The notes under the pieces were generated by a model, which made no database searches, was not told where the DNA came from, and saw nothing but the letters and a program-made list of their open reading frames with translations. DNA of 64,000 nt. Origin: Pantoea sp. (GTDB lineage: Bacteria > Pseudomonadota > Gammaproteobacteria > Enterobacterales > Enterobacteriaceae). Below are positions 38,291 to 47,772 of this stretch, in pieces. Position numbers and translations under genes: made by a program. Each line of letters begins with the position of its first letter. The stretch's first letter is position 1. The DNA is taken from positions 1-64,000 of the forward strand of contig NZ_JAPWKD010000001.1 in the NCBI RefSeq assembly GCF_028283705.1. Reading direction: 5' to 3'.

Positions 38291-38318
38291 GTAGCGGCGC
38301 GATAGATCGCGCCGCTAC
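38291..38318. repeat. Short palindrome of the GTAGCGGCGCGAT family, overlapping the yfbR stop
   Basis: GTAGCGGCGCGAT (38291-38303) and ATCGCGCCGCTAC (38306-38318) are perfect arms around AG. The same arm occurs at 32714-32726. It separates convergent hxpA and yfbR, and its right end provides the yfbR TAG codon. Confidence 0.8.
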
Positions 38319-38914
38319 AGCGGCGTATCCTGCGAAATTTCATCCAGCGACAGGCTGAAGCTGGGGATGAAAACCTCAACAAAATAATCCATTTCCGGCG
38401 AACGGCGTTGCGCCAGCGTTTTTTCCAGACGCGCTTTTGCCAGCAAAAACTCATTGTTACCGGCAGACAGTTCTTCAAGGCATTTGACGTACGCACACAG
38501 GGCATCGGCCTGCTTCACCACTGCCTGTTCCGCTTCGCTATGCAGATGCTCATCCAGCAACGGACGAAACTCTTCCTGCAGTTCCGCCGGGAGCATTTCA
38601 ATCAGTTTGTGTTGGGCAATCTTCTCGATCTTTTTGTATTCATGGGCAATTTGCGCATTGTAATACTTCACCGGGGTCGGTAGATCGCCGGTCAGCACTT
38701 CACTGGCATCATGATAAAGCGCCAGCATGGCAATGCGATCGGCATTCAGATTGCCGTTGAATTTTTTGTTTTTAATCACGGCCAGCACATGGGCGACCAT
38801 GGCGACCTGCAGGCTGTGCTCAGAGACATTCTCGGTGCGTACGTTACGCATCAGTGGCCAGCGGTTGATCAGTTTAAGACGGGAGAGATGGGCAAAAAAG
38901 TGGCTACGGGTCAT
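38315..38914 (-). CDS. yfbR: 5'-deoxynucleotidase YfbR
   Basis: YfbR removes phosphate from deoxyribonucleoside 5'-monophosphates. It is 199 aa from the start at 38914 ([20 protein letters not shown] upstream); the longer reading from 38965 lacks support. The HD-domain metal ligands appear as [14 protein letters not shown] (His33 region), [11 protein letters not shown] (HD pair) and [15 protein letters not shown] (Asp). It lies downstream of alaA in the same direction, 70 bases away. Confidence 0.94.
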   Translation of the reverse strand: MTRSHFFAHLSRLKLINRWPLMRNVRTENVSEHSLQVAMVAHVLAVIKNKKFNGNLNADRIAMLALYHDASEVLTGDLPTPVKYYNAQIAHEYKKIEKIAQHKLIEMLPAELQEEFRPLLDEHLHSEAEQAVVKQADALCAYVKCLEELSAGNNEFLLAKARLEKTLAQRRSPEMDYFVEVFIPSFSLSLDEISQDTPL

Positions 38915-38984
38915 GAGCAGTTCCTGATCGGACGGCGGGGAGGGAAGCCTCTCCCCGAAATACACTCACTATACGCGTGTGACG

Positions 38985-40202
38985 CTACTGACGATACCCT
39001 TGCAGGAAGCGACCAAATTTGGTGATGGCCATTTCCAGATCGTCAACGCGGGGCAGGGTAACGATGCGCACGTGATCCGGCCATGGCCAGTTGAACGCGG
39101 TACCCTGCACCAGCAGCACTTTTTCCTGGAGCAGGAAATCAAGCACCATTTTCTGATCGTCGAACAGATTGAATTTCTTCGCATCAATGCGCGGGAACAT
39201 ATAGAGCGCACCCTGCGGCTTGACGCAGCTGACGCCCGGGATGTCATTAATCAATTCCCAGGCGCGCTGGCGTTGCTCATAAAGGCGGCCGCCCGGCACG
39301 ATAAATTCACTGATGCTCTGATAGCCACCCAACGCGGTTTGAATCGCGTGTTGTGCGGGTACGTTGGCACACAAACGCATTGAGGCCAGCATTTCCAGAC
39401 CTTCAATGTAGCCTTTCGCGTGTTTCTTCGGACCGTTCAGCACCATCCAGCCTTGGCGGAAACCAGCAACGCGATAGGTTTTTGACAGGCCGTTAAAGGT
39501 GACGGTCAACAGATCGGGAGCCAGCGCGGCAATGGAATGATGCTGCGCTTCGTCATACAGGATCTTGTCGTAAATCTCATCGGCAAAGATGATCAGGTTA
39601 TGCTGGCGGGCAATCTCAACGATTTCCATCAGCAATTCTTTGCTGTACACCGCACCGGTGGGGTTGTTCGGGTTGATAATCACGATGCCGCGCGTGCGCG
39701 GGGTGATTTTGCTGCGGATATCATCCAGGTCCGGGAACCAGCCGGCGGATTCATCACACAGATAATGTACCGCTTTACCACTGGAAAGGGAGACGGCAGC
39801 GGTCCACAACGGGTAATCCGGTGCAGGCACCAGCATTTCATCACCGCTGTTCAGCAGCGCCTGCATGGCCTGCACAATCAGCTCCGAAACACCGTTACCA
39901 ATATAGATGTCTTCAACCGTCATATCGCGCATGTCGCGCGCCTGATAATGCTGCATGATTGCTTTGCGCGCTGAATAGAGACCTTTGGAGTCACAATATC
40001 CCTGGGCACTGGGCAGGTTGCGGATCACATCAACCAGGATTTCATCGGGGGCTTCAAAACCAAACGGGGCAGGGTTGCCAATGTTGAGTTTGAGAACTTT
40101 GTTGCCTTCTTCTTCGAGACGTTTCGCCTCTTTCAGTACCGGACCACGGATGTCATAACAGACATTATCCAGCTTGCCGGATTTATCAATTTGAAAATTC
40201 AT
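38985..40202 (-). CDS. alaA: Alanine transaminase AlaA
   Basis: AlaA makes alanine from pyruvate with glutamate. It is 405 aa from the start at 40202 (MNFQIDKSGKLDNVCYDIRG), matching E. coli AlaA length. The class I aminotransferase fold shows LKLNIGNPAPFGF, IIINPNNPTGAVYS, FADEIYDKILYD and the PLP lysine in FNGLSKTYRVAGFRQGW. In E. coli it is Lrp-repressed; no Lrp site was defined here. Confidence 0.96.
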   Translation of the reverse strand: MNFQIDKSGKLDNVCYDIRGPVLKEAKRLEEEGNKVLKLNIGNPAPFGFEAPDEILVDVIRNLPSAQGYCDSKGLYSARKAIMQHYQARDMRDMTVEDIYIGNGVSELIVQAMQALLNSGDEMLVPAPDYPLWTAAVSLSSGKAVHYLCDESAGWFPDLDDIRSKITPRTRGIVIINPNNPTGAVYSKELLMEIVEIARQHNLIIFADEIYDKILYDEAQHHSIAALAPDLLTVTFNGLSKTYRVAGFRQGWMVLNGPKKHAKGYIEGLEMLASMRLCANVPAQHAIQTALGGYQSISEFIVPGGRLYEQRQRAWELINDIPGVSCVKPQGALYMFPRIDAKKFNLFDDQKMVLDFLLQEKVLLVQGTAFNWPWPDHVRIVTLPRVDDLEMAITKFGRFLQGYRQ

Positions 40203-40832
40203 CGCTACCGCCTTAACGGGCAGAGTCCATTTAACCTGCCTCAAAAAACAAACCCGCCCAATTTACTCCTCTCCCCGGAACAAAAGAAGGGTAACGAAAG
40301 GTTTTGGCGAGTTTGGCAATTTTTTATGCTGATACTGGCTGAAAAGGCATTTTACACTGATTAATCTGGTTGAATTATCCAGTAAAGTTACCAGGGTTGA
40401 TATTTAATGCTGACAGGGGGCCGGGGAGCTGTAAACTCCTTAATCCAGACGTAAAGAAGGGGATTGCGTATATTTTTATTCACAACTGTCGCATTGAATC
40501 GTTAGCGACGTAATGAAATAGTTAAAGAATCCTTGTAGGAAGTCGAATAATTAGTCATTGCCAGTTTATTGTCCGCTGGCGTCAGAAACTGTACCCGATT
40601 CTCATTCAGTTTCAGAGACAGAATCGGATAACTATCGGCAGCAGGGCGGTGTCCGTAGTCTGTATTAAATAGCATTTGCGCTGAAACTTAAGCTTTCCCT
40701 ATGAAGTTTCGGAACCAGAAGGGCTTAAAAAATGAACAGCTTTGTGGCAGGATGTGCGGGAAAAGGGGACAGGTCAAAAATTATGAGCTTTCTAACAAAA
40801 ACATTTCCATTTCTGGCGCAAAAATGATTAAG

Positions 40833-40838
40833 TATAAT
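40833..40838 (+). promoter_or_regulatory. Candidate lrhA -10 element
   Basis: TATAAT lies in an AT-rich stretch with no good -35 at 17 bases (the region reads TTTCTG). Transcription from here would give a leader of about 325 bases, similar in scale to E. coli lrhA. Confidence 0.35.
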
Positions 40839-40868
40839 TTATTATTTGATGCACTTTACCTCTTCGCA

Positions 40869-41057
40869 TCACCATAACATACAGTTATCATTTTTTGACC
40901 CGCGCACACTTTTGGCGGGAAACCAGGCAACTACACAGCTTCCTGCATTTGCGCGATTTACGCTTTCGGCCCGAGAAGTTGTTCTGTCTTTGTGACGCCG
41001 CTGCTCTGTTTTCAGAGTGACGTAATCGTTGGAATCCGCCTGACCCAGTTTTTTCAT
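40869..41057 (-). CDS. Marginal small ORF antisense to the lrhA leader
   Basis: This encodes a possible 62-aa basic peptide (MKKLGQADSNDYVTLKTEQR at the N-terminus). GGAG lies 7 bases before its ATG, better than chance. No domain, signal peptide or helix is seen, and I do not recognise it. A 9-bp hairpin at 41056-41082 would mask this start. It may be non-coding. Confidence 0.2.
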   Translation of the reverse strand: MKKLGQADSNDYVTLKTEQRRHKDRTTSRAESVNRANAGSCVVAWFPAKSVRGSKNDNCMLW

Positions 41058-41082
41058 GACAGTCTCCACACAGGACTGTCAT
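41056..41082. repeat. Inverted repeat in the lrhA leader
   Basis: ATGACAGTC (41056-41064) and GACTGTCAT (41074-41082) are perfect 9-base arms around a 9-base loop, 88 bases before lrhA. It could be an mRNA structure or a protein-binding site. Confidence 0.4.
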
Positions 41083-41170
41083 TAAGCACCATTACCTCTT
41101 ATCCCAATGATAAGTAAGGTAATACACCAGGGTAGTAGTTTGTAAAAAATCTTATAAGTGAAGAAAAAAC

Positions 41171-42094
41171 ATGACTAATGCAAATCGTCCGATACTGAAT
41201 CTCGACCTCGATCTGCTGAGAACTTTCGTCGCCGTTGCTGACCTGAACACTTTTGCGGCTGCGGCTGCGGCCGTGTGCAGAACGCAATCAGCAGTAAGCC
41301 AGCAGATGCAGCGTCTGGAACAATTGGTAGGTAAAGAGCTGTTTGCCAGACATGGACGTAATAAATTACTGACGGAGCATGGCATCCAACTGCTGGGCTA
41401 CGCCAGAAAAATCCTTCGTTTCAATGACGAAGCTTGTACCTCTCTGATGTATAGCAATATTCAGGGCGTGCTGACCATTGGCGCTTCTGACGACACCTCA
41501 GATACCATTCTGCCTTTCCTGCTCAATCGTGTGACCTCGGTTTATCCGAAGCTGGCGATTGATGTCCGCGTGAAGCGTAATCCATTTATGATGGAAATGC
41601 TGAACCAGGGAGAAGTGGATTTGGTGGTCACCACTTCCAGTCCGGGTAACTTTACCCACCAGGTTCTGCGTACCTCGCCGACCCTGTGGTATTGTGCGGC
41701 TGATTACATCTTCCAGCGCGGTGAAGCGATTCCACTGGTGCTGCTGGATGAACCAAGCCCGTACCGCGACATGGCGATTGACCATCTGAACGAAGCGGGT
41801 ATTCCGTGGCGTATTTCCTATGTGGCCTCGACGCTGGCGGCAGTCCGTGCGGCAGTAAAAGCCGGTCTTGGCGTTACCGCGCGTCCGGTGGAAATGATGA
41901 GCCCGGAACTGCGTGTGATGGGGGCTGCTGAAGGCTTGCCTGTTCTGCCGGATACCCAATATCTGCTGTGCCGTAATCCGGACAGCGATAATGAACTGGC
42001 GCTGGCCATCTTCAATGCTATGCAGTCCACTAATGATCCGTACAATCTGAGTGCAAATCCGGACGGCACACTGTTGCTGGACGACGAAGAGTAA
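41171..42094 (+). CDS. lrhA: LysR-family regulator LrhA (HexA/PecT)
   Basis: LrhA represses flhDC, and so motility, and in plant-associated relatives (HexA, PecT) it controls exoenzymes, polysaccharide and virulence. It is 307 aa. The helix-turn-helix lies near 12-70 ([20 protein letters not shown], then [20 protein letters not shown]). The effector-binding domain (about 98-290) includes [20 protein letters not shown] and [17 protein letters not shown]. In E. coli it is autoregulated. A strong terminator follows. Confidence 0.95.
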   Translation: MTNANRPILNLDLDLLRTFVAVADLNTFAAAAAAVCRTQSAVSQQMQRLEQLVGKELFARHGRNKLLTEHGIQLLGYARKILRFNDEACTSLMYSNIQGVLTIGASDDTSDTILPFLLNRVTSVYPKLAIDVRVKRNPFMMEMLNQGEVDLVVTTSSPGNFTHQVLRTSPTLWYCAADYIFQRGEAIPLVLLDEPSPYRDMAIDHLNEAGIPWRISYVASTLAAVRAAVKAGLGVTARPVEMMSPELRVMGAAEGLPVLPDTQYLLCRNPDSDNELALAIFNAMQSTNDPYNLSANPDGTLLLDDEE

Positions 42095-42160
42095 GCACAA
42101 TCTGCGCGGGTAATCATTCTCAAATAGAATACCAGGCAATTGTTAAAACTTAGATAAATA

Positions 42161-42197
42161 AGCCTTAGCATGATTTTTCTCTGCTAAGGCTTTTTTT
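42161..42197 (+). terminator. Terminator after lrhA
   Basis: AGCCTTAGCA (42161-42170) and TGCTAAGGCT (42182-42191) form a 10-bp stem with an 11-base loop, then a run of seven T. It isolates lrhA from the nuo operon. Confidence 0.9.
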
Positions 42198-42755
42198 ATG
42201 TCTTTTATCTCTGCCATTCTGATGCTGACAAGCCTGCAATAAATTTCCCTCCGCCTGAAAAAATGAAATGCGTTTCATTTTCATCTGAAGTGGAAAGATT
42301 TTCTCATTTCGTGCCATCTTTCCCTGGGCATCTGCCTGCGAGAATTGTCTCTTTTTACAGCAAAAAGCATTGTTATGTGTCCTGGATCAAGAAAATAGCC
42401 CTGAAAAGGACAAGGAAATCCGGTTAATTCCTGTCAAAATATGATTGTTAAATGCACGATCCATGCATGTGAATACCCGCTACACTGAAAGTAACCTCAC
42501 AAACTGAAGCGATTTAGCTGGCGCAACGGGCCTTGTATGTTAATAATATGCTGCGGATGTAAAATAATGTTTGGATACTTTTGTCAAAGTTGACAAAAGG
42601 TTATAGAAAGGAGTAAAAAACCCCATAAAATTGCTGCTTAATTGCTAATGACAGCAAAGTTTATAAGGTTTTTTATCCTTCCCTTGAATCGATGTGGTGC
42701 GTTTGCTGCGAATGTGCAGGATGCCATCGCCACTTTTGATGAGTAAGCAAAGAGT
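42198..42755. other. nuo operon promoter region
   Basis: These are 558 non-coding, AT-rich bases. The most obvious element is the palindrome at 42578-42599. No ORF is credible. In E. coli the nuo promoter is long and controlled by ArcA, NarL and others; I could not place those sites by eye. Confidence 0.6.
42578..42599. promoter_or_regulatory. Perfect palindrome upstream of nuoA
   Basis: CTTTTGTCAA (42578-42587) and TTGACAAAAG (42590-42599) are perfect 10-base arms around AG, about 157 bases before nuoA. The shape suits a dimeric regulator. It includes a TTGACA -35-like hexamer, but no -10 at the right distance was found. The regulator is unknown. Confidence 0.45.
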
Positions 42756-43199
42756 ATGTCAACAACCACAGAAGTGATCGCTCATCACTGGGCATTTATT
42801 GTTTTCATTGTTCTCGCGTTCGGTCTTTGCGCCTTTATGTTGACCGGTGGCTGGTTGTTAGGTGGTCGTGCCCGCGCGCGTTACAAGAACACCCCGTTTG
42901 AATCGGGTATCGACTCGGTCGGTGACACCCATATTCGCCTCTCTGCAAAATTCTATCTGGTTGCGATGTTCTTCGTGATTTTCGACGTCGAAGCCCTCTT
43001 TTTATACGCATGGTCGACTTCCATCCGCGAAAGTGGCTGGGTCGGCTTTGTCGAAGCCGCAATTTTCATTTTGGTGCTACTGGCAGGCCTGGTTTACCTG
43101 GTTCGCATCGGTGCGCTGGATTGGGCACCGGCGCGTCGTCGCGTGGTGGTCAAGTCAAGCCCGGTCAGTCACAGCCACACCAATCCTCAAAAGCAGTAA
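42756..43199 (+). CDS. nuoA: NADH-quinone oxidoreductase subunit A
   Basis: This is a small membrane subunit of complex I, 147 aa with three helices (about 12-36, 66-88 and 98-118). The conserved matrix-side loop reads [20 protein letters not shown], and [21 protein letters not shown] follows. It is first gene of the 13-gene nuo operon; nuoB follows after 15 bases. Near the interface with NuoH and NuoJ it helps couple quinone reduction to proton movement. Confidence 0.96.
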   Translation: MSTTTEVIAHHWAFIVFIVLAFGLCAFMLTGGWLLGGRARARYKNTPFESGIDSVGDTHIRLSAKFYLVAMFFVIFDVEALFLYAWSTSIRESGWVGFVEAAIFILVLLAGLVYLVRIGALDWAPARRRVVVKSSPVSHSHTNPQKQ

Positions 43200-43214
43200 A
43201 AGCGAGGCAATAAG

Positions 43215-43892
43215 ATGGACTACACGCTGACACGCGTAGACCCGAATGGGGGCGATAACGATCGCTATCCGCTGCAAAAACAGGAGATCGTCGCTGATCC
43301 TCTGGAGCAGCACGTTCACCGCAGCGTCTATATGGGCAAACTCGAAAATGCCCTGCACGACATGGTGAACTGGGGTCGTAAAAACTCTCTCTGGCCGTAC
43401 AACTTCGGCCTTTCCTGTTGCTACGTGGAGATGACCACGTCATTCACTGCGGTGCATGACGTGGCGCGTTTTGGTGCGGAAGTTATGCGTGCCTCACCGC
43501 GTCAGGCTGACTTCATGGTGATTGCCGGTACGCCGTTTACCAAAATGGCCCCGGTGATTCAGCGTCTGTATGACCAGATGCTCGAACCCAAATGGGTCAT
43601 CTCAATGGGGGCCTGTGCCAACTCCGGCGGCATGTATGACATCTATTCGGTGGTACAGGGCGTAGATAAATTCCTGCCAGTGGATGTGTATATCCCAGGT
43701 TGCCCGCCGCGTCCGGAAGCTTATATGCAGGCGCTGCTGCTGTTACGCGAATCCATCGGCAAAGAGCGTCGTCCGCTCTCGTGGGTGGTGGGGGATCAGG
43801 GCGTCTATCGCGCGAATATGCAATCAGAACGCGAAAGAAAACGTGGTGACCGTATCGCCGTCACCAACCTGAGAACTCCCGACGAAGTTTAA
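43215..43892 (+). CDS. nuoB: NADH-quinone oxidoreductase subunit B
   Basis: NuoB is the peripheral-arm subunit holding cluster N2, the last Fe-S centre before quinone. It is 225 aa. The tandem cysteines are in [10 protein letters not shown] (near 63-64), with further ligands in [12 protein letters not shown] and [15 protein letters not shown]. An unusually long 116-base gap separates it from nuoCD. Confidence 0.97.
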   Translation: MDYTLTRVDPNGGDNDRYPLQKQEIVADPLEQHVHRSVYMGKLENALHDMVNWGRKNSLWPYNFGLSCCYVEMTTSFTAVHDVARFGAEVMRASPRQADFMVIAGTPFTKMAPVIQRLYDQMLEPKWVISMGACANSGGMYDIYSVVQGVDKFLPVDVYIPGCPPRPEAYMQALLLLRESIGKERRPLSWVVGDQGVYRANMQSERERKRGDRIAVTNLRTPDEV

Positions 43893-43897
43893 GCTAC

Positions 43898-43909
43898 CCG
43901 TACACGGAT
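43898..43909 (+). repeat. CCGTACACGGAT repeat, copy 1 (after nuoB)
   Basis: This 12-mer lies 5 bases after the nuoB stop and recurs exactly after nuoF (47677-47688). Both sit at the start of the two long gaps of an otherwise tight operon. Confidence 0.5.
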
Positions 43910-44008
43910 GGAGCCACGGCCGCAGCAGAACACCACAATTTAATGTGTGCCGCCATCCTGACGCCTTCTTTTGAGTGCCTGATAACAGGCCGGAATGGTG
44001 AGTAACGT

Positions 44009-45808
44009 ATGACAGATTTAACCACGCAAGATCTCGCTCAGCCTGCATGGCAAACCCGGGATCACCTGGACGACCCGGTGATCGGCGAGCTGCGTAACCG
44101 TTTTGGGCCGGATGCCTTTACCGTTCAGGCCACCCGCACCGGTATTCCGGTGGTGTGGGTGAAGCGTGAACAATTGCTGGAAATTGTCGAATTCCTGCGC
44201 AAACTGCCGAAGCCTTACGTCATGCTGTATGATTTGCATGGCATGGACGAGCGTTTACGTACCAACCGTGCGGGCCTGCCTGCCGCGGATTTTTCTGTTT
44301 TCTATCATCTGCTATCGATTGAACGCAATCGCGACATCATGCTCAAAGTCGCGTTGTCTGAAAACGATATGCGTCTGCCGACCATCACCAAAATTTTTGC
44401 CAATGCCAACTGGTATGAGCGCGAAACCTGGGAAATGTTTGGCATGACCTTTGATGGTCACCCGCACCTGACGCGCATCATGATGCCGCAAACGTGGGAA
44501 GGGCATCCGTTGCGCAAGGATTATCCAGCGCGTGCGACCGAATTTGATCCCTTCACGCTGACCAAACAAAAAGAAGACCTCGAAATGGAGTCGCTGACCT
44601 TCAAACCCGAAGACTGGGGGATGAAGCGCAGCACCGCCAACGAGGACTTTATGTTCCTTAACCTCGGTCCAAACCACCCGTCTGCCCACGGTGCGTTCCG
44701 TATCATTCTGCAACTGGATGGCGAAGAGATCGTCGACTGCGTGCCGGATGTTGGTTATCACCACCGCGGTGCCGAGAAGATGGGTGAGCGCCAGTCCTGG
44801 CACAGCTACATTCCGTATACCGACCGTATCGAGTATCTCGGTGGTTGCGTTAACGAAATGCCGTATGTGCTGGCGGTGGAAAAACTGGCGGGTATCACCG
44901 TTCCGGATCGCGTCAATGTGATTCGCGTGATGCTGTCGGAACTGTTCCGCATCAACAGCCATCTGCTGTACATCTCTACCTTTATTCAGGACGTCGGCGC
45001 TATGACGCCGGTATTCTTCGCCTTTACCGATCGTCAGAAAATCTATGATGTGGTCGAAGCCATTACCGGTTTCCGTATGCACCCGGCATGGTTCCGTATT
45101 GGTGGTGTGGCGCACGATCTGCCGAAAGGCTGGGAACGTCTGCTGCGTGAATTCCTCGACTGGATGCCAAAACGTCTGAAAGAGTACGACAAAGCAGCGC
45201 TGCGCAACCGCGTGCTGATGGGCCGTTCTCAGGGCGTTGCCGCGTACAACATGGACGAAGCACTGGCGTGGGGCACCACCGGTGCCGGTCTGCGCGCCAC
45301 GGGTCTTGATTTTGACGTGCGTAAATGGCGTCCGTATTCAGGTTACGAGAATTTCGATTTCGAGATTCCGGTCGGTGCCGGGATCAGCGATGCCTACACC
45401 CGCGTGATGCTGAAAATGGAAGAGATGTGGCAGTCGCTGCGCATTCTGGAGCAGTGCCTGAAAAATATGCCGGAAGGGCCGTTCAAAGCGGATCACCCGC
45501 TAACCACGCCGCCGCCGAAAGAGCGCACGCTGCAACACATCGAAACCCTGATCACTCACTTCCTGCAGGTTTCCTGGGGCCCGGTAATGCCGGCCAACGA
45601 ATCCTTCCAGATGATCGAGGCGACCAAAGGGATCAACAGTTACTACCTGACCAGCGATGGCAGCACCATGAGCTACCGCACCCGCGTGCGTACGCCGAGC
45701 TTCCCGCATCTGCAACAGATCCCTTCGGTGATCCGTGGCAGCCTGGTATCCGATCTGATCGTTTACCTCGGTAGTATCGATTTTGTTATGTCAGACGTGG
45801 ACCGCTAA
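44009..45808 (+). CDS. nuoCD: NADH-quinone oxidoreductase fused subunits C/D
   Basis: This fused NuoC-NuoD of the peripheral arm is 599 aa. NuoC occupies about 1-190 ([20 protein letters not shown] and the [18 protein letters not shown] end). NuoD runs from about 210 ([20 protein letters not shown], with [20 protein letters not shown]) and lines the quinone pocket. The fusion is normal for enterobacteria. nuoE begins 2 bases later. Confidence 0.97.
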   Translation: MTDLTTQDLAQPAWQTRDHLDDPVIGELRNRFGPDAFTVQATRTGIPVVWVKREQLLEIVEFLRKLPKPYVMLYDLHGMDERLRTNRAGLPAADFSVFYHLLSIERNRDIMLKVALSENDMRLPTITKIFANANWYERETWEMFGMTFDGHPHLTRIMMPQTWEGHPLRKDYPARATEFDPFTLTKQKEDLEMESLTFKPEDWGMKRSTANEDFMFLNLGPNHPSAHGAFRIILQLDGEEIVDCVPDVGYHHRGAEKMGERQSWHSYIPYTDRIEYLGGCVNEMPYVLAVEKLAGITVPDRVNVIRVMLSELFRINSHLLYISTFIQDVGAMTPVFFAFTDRQKIYDVVEAITGFRMHPAWFRIGGVAHDLPKGWERLLREFLDWMPKRLKEYDKAALRNRVLMGRSQGVAAYNMDEALAWGTTGAGLRATGLDFDVRKWRPYSGYENFDFEIPVGAGISDAYTRVMLKMEEMWQSLRILEQCLKNMPEGPFKADHPLTTPPPKERTLQHIETLITHFLQVSWGPVMPANESFQMIEATKGINSYYLTSDGSTMSYRTRVRTPSFPHLQQIPSVIRGSLVSDLIVYLGSIDFVMSDVDR

Positions 45809-45810
45809 TT

Positions 45811-46326
45811 ATGCACGATCAAAAAATTGCCATCCAAACGATCGACCCGAATGAGGTCTTTGTGCTGAGCGAGGCAGAACACCACGCGATTGAGCACGAA
45901 AAACACCATTACGAAGATGCGCGTGCGGCTTCCATCGAAGCGCTGAAGATCGTGCAGAAACAGCGTGGCTGGGTGCCTGACGGCGCGATTCACGCCATTG
46001 CCGAGGTGCTGGGTATTCCCGCCAGTGACGTCGAAGGTGTGGCGACATTCTATAGCCAGATCTATCGTCAGCCGGTAGGACGTCATGTGATTCGCTACTG
46101 CGACAGCGTGGTGTGCCATATCACCGGTTATCAGGGGATTCAGGCCGCTTTAGAACAAAACCTGCACATCAAACCGGGCCAGACGACGCCGGATGGCCGC
46201 TTTACGTTGCTGCCGACCTGCTGCCTGGGTAACTGTGATAAAGGCCCGACCATGATGGTGGATGAAGATACCCACGTTCATCTGACGCCGGAAGGTATTG
46301 CCAACTTACTGGAGCAGTATCAATGA
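45811..46326 (+). CDS. nuoE: NADH-quinone oxidoreductase subunit E
   Basis: This thioredoxin-like subunit of the NADH-dehydrogenase module carries [2Fe-2S] cluster N1a. It is 171 aa. Cysteine ligands are in [11 protein letters not shown] (two) and in [14 protein letters not shown] (two). It ends four bases into nuoF. Confidence 0.96.
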   Translation: MHDQKIAIQTIDPNEVFVLSEAEHHAIEHEKHHYEDARAASIEALKIVQKQRGWVPDGAIHAIAEVLGIPASDVEGVATFYSQIYRQPVGRHVIRYCDSVVCHITGYQGIQAALEQNLHIKPGQTTPDGRFTLLPTCCLGNCDKGPTMMVDEDTHVHLTPEGIANLLEQYQ

Positions 46327-47669
46327 CTATCAAACAGATCATTCGTACTGCGGAAACGCATCCACTGACCTGGCGTCTGCGCGATGACAAACAGCCGGTA
46401 TGGATCGACGAATATCGCAGCAAAAACGGTTACGTTGGCGCGGAAAAAGCGCTGAAAGGCATGAGTCAGGACGAAATCGTCGCAGCGGTGAAAGACTCCG
46501 GTCTGAAAGGCCGTGGTGGTGCAGGCTTTAACACCGGCCTGAAATGGAGCCTGATGCCGAAAGACGAATCCATGAACATCCGTTACCTGCTGTGTAACGC
46601 TGATGAGATGGAACCAGGTACTTATAAAGACCGCCTGCTGATGGAGCAACTGCCACACCAGCTGGTGGAAGGGATGTTGATCAGCGCCTTTGCACTGAAA
46701 GCCTACCGTGGCTACATCTTCCTGCGCGGTGAATATATCGAGGCGGCGGTGCATCTGCGCAAAGCAATCGCCGAAGCCACCGAAGCCGGATTTCTCGGCA
46801 AAAACATTCTCGGCACCGGTTTTGATTTCGAGCTGATCGTGCATACCGGGGCGGGTCGCTACATTTGTGGTGAAGAAACCGCGTTAATTAACTCACTGGA
46901 AGGGCGTCGCGCTAACCCGCGTTCCAAGCCACCGTTCCCGGCCAGTGCCGGCGTCTGGGGCAAACCGACCTGTGTTAATAACGTTGAGACCCTGTCGAAC
47001 GTACCGGCCATCTTCCTCAATGGGGTGGAGTGGTACAAGAACATCTCTAAAAGTGACGATACCGGCACCAAAATGATGGGCTTCTCGGGCCGCGTGAAAA
47101 ACCCGGGTGTCTGGGAGCTGCCGTTCGGTATCACCGCACGTGAGATTCTGGAAGATTATGCCGGTGGCATGCGCGATGGCCTGAAGTTCAAAGCCTGGCA
47201 ACCGGGTGGCGCTGGCACTGACTTCCTCACCGATCAACACCTCGACCTGCCGATGGAATTTGCCAGCATTGGTAAAGCCGGTAGCCGTCTGGGGACCGCG
47301 CTGGCGATGGCGGTTGACCATGAGATCAACATGGTGTCTCTGGTGCGCAATCTGGAAGAGTTCTTTGCCCGCGAATCCTGCGGCTGGTGTACGCCATGCC
47401 GTGATGGTCTGCCGTGGAGCGTGAAGATCCTGCGTGCGCTGGAACAGAAACAAGGCCAGCCGGGTGATATCGAAACCCTGCAACAGCTTTGTCGCCAGCT
47501 TGGCCCAGGTAAAACCTTCTGTGCCCATGCGCCTGGTGCGGTAGAGCCATTGCAGAGTGCCATTAAATATTTCCGTGAAGAGTTTGAAGCCGGCATTGCG
47601 CCGCAGGTATTTGGCAATACCCGAGCCATCGGCGGTATCCAGCCGAACCTGCTGAAAGCGCGCTGGTAA
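46323..47669 (+). CDS. nuoF: NADH-quinone oxidoreductase subunit F
   Basis: NuoF oxidises NADH, with FMN and cluster N3. It is 448 aa. The nucleotide/FMN site shows [20 protein letters not shown] and [15 protein letters not shown]. The [4Fe-4S] ligands are in [12 protein letters not shown] plus a later Cys in [11 protein letters not shown]. The start overlaps nuoE (ATGA). Confidence 0.97.
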   Translation: MTIKQIIRTAETHPLTWRLRDDKQPVWIDEYRSKNGYVGAEKALKGMSQDEIVAAVKDSGLKGRGGAGFNTGLKWSLMPKDESMNIRYLLCNADEMEPGTYKDRLLMEQLPHQLVEGMLISAFALKAYRGYIFLRGEYIEAAVHLRKAIAEATEAGFLGKNILGTGFDFELIVHTGAGRYICGEETALINSLEGRRANPRSKPPFPASAGVWGKPTCVNNVETLSNVPAIFLNGVEWYKNISKSDDTGTKMMGFSGRVKNPGVWELPFGITAREILEDYAGGMRDGLKFKAWQPGGAGTDFLTDQHLDLPMEFASIGKAGSRLGTALAMAVDHEINMVSLVRNLEEFFARESCGWCTPCRDGLPWSVKILRALEQKQGQPGDIETLQQLCRQLGPGKTFCAHAPGAVEPLQSAIKYFREEFEAGIAPQVFGNTRAIGGIQPNLLKARW

Positions 47670-47676
47670 TCAGCCG

Positions 47677-47688
47677 CCGTACACGGAT
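47677..47688 (+). repeat. CCGTACACGGAT repeat, copy 2 (after nuoF)
   Basis: This is the exact second copy of the 12-mer found after nuoB, 7 bases past the nuoF stop. It begins a 103-base gap before nuoG. Confidence 0.5.
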
Positions 47689-47772
47689 TACCCGGCGCGA
47701 TTGCCTCGCGTGGGGGAAGAAATAGATGTTTAACGCTCGTCCCCGGACGGGCCTTACGGAAGCATATTCACT

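Larger units (their letters stand above)
40203..41170. other. Long alaA-lrhA intergenic region / probable lrhA leader
   Basis: This stretch is 968 bases without a convincing gene. It holds the alaA promoter side (40203-40450), small inverted repeats (for example GAAACTT 40683-40689 with AAGTTTC 40704-40710), a TATAAT hexamer at 40833-40838, a marginal minus-strand ORF (40869-41057) and a hairpin (41056-41082). E. coli lrhA has a leader of several hundred bases, so the length is expected. An sRNA cannot be excluded. Confidence 0.6.
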
